A stretch of DNA of 14,583 nucleotides from Bacillota bacterium (GTDB lineage: Bacteria > Bacillota > Bacilli > Lactobacillales > Aerococcaceae), in NCBI GenBank assembly GCA_023442905.1, contig JAEZWY010000140.1, forward strand, positions 1 through 14,583, read 5' to 3'. The position numbers and the translations under genes were made by a program. Of the stretch, positions 14,551 through 14,583 are shown piece after piece; the first letter of the stretch is position 1, and each line of letters opens with the position of its first letter. The notes under the pieces were generated by a model. It worked only from the letters and a program-made list of their open reading frames with translations, was not told the DNA's origin and searched no databases.

Positions 14551-14583
14551 GTGAATAAAATTTTAGTTTTCGGACATCAAAAT
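14551..14583 (+). CDS. ppaC: Manganese-dependent inorganic pyrophosphatase, N-terminal fragment
   Basis: Only eleven codons are present before the window ends: MNKILVFGHQN. This is the typical first strand and metal-binding motif of family II (DHH) pyrophosphatases, which usually continue as FGHxNPDTD; His9 would be a manganese ligand. The enzyme splits pyrophosphate released in biosynthesis. The GTG start has AAGGAG (14537-14542) 8 bases upstream, and a terminator plus an extended -10 lie before it. The identification rests on a short stretch but the motif is distinctive. Confidence 0.8.
   Translation, partial: MNKILVFGHQN

Overview
The window is a stretch of AT-rich chromosome from a low-GC Gram-positive bacterium. 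It looks like core genome of the Lactobacillales. The block lepB, rbgA, rnhB, dprA, topA, xerC is a Firmicutes arrangement, the Shine-Dalgarno sites are strong (AAAGGAG type), and several starts are TTG or GTG. An Aerococcaceae or Carnobacteriaceae member would fit, but this is inference and no taxon can be fixed from the sequence alone. There are no rRNA or tRNA genes, insertion sequences, CRISPR arrays or phage genes.

Left block, plus strand, 15-6592: type I signal peptidase (lepB), a strong terminator, then rbgA (50S assembly GTPase) and rnhB (RNase HII) with no gap between them. Next come dprA (loads RecA on incoming single-stranded DNA), topA (DNA topoisomerase I) and a XerC-type tyrosine recombinase (xerC/codV). 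The theme is ribosome assembly plus DNA topology, repair and chromosome resolution. trmFO, which lies between topA and the recombinase gene in Bacillus, is absent here. So are hslVU and codY, which follow the recombinase gene there.

Middle: xerC converges on plsY (acyl-phosphate glycerol-3-phosphate acyltransferase, minus strand), with a long two-way hairpin over the xerC stop codon. plsY and parE diverge from a gap of about 270 bp that holds both promoters and a cluster of repeated AATGAAT motifs.

Right block, plus strand: parE and parC (topoisomerase IV) overlap by one base and end at a clear terminator. Then come an acetyl-CoA acetyltransferase (thiolase), an aldo/keto reductase, a terminator, and the first 11 codons of ppaC (manganese-dependent inorganic pyrophosphatase), cut by the window end.

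All ten complete genes of the left, middle and topoisomerase blocks, and both metabolic genes, look intact. No undescribed multi-gene system is visible. The points most worth checking are a candidate sliding-clamp-binding motif (QINLF) at the end of an acidic tail on ParE, the AATGAAT cluster around the plsY/parE promoters, two genes (dprA, xerC) whose Shine-Dalgarno sites sit inside terminator-like hairpins, and a six-codon mini-ORF in the parE leader.
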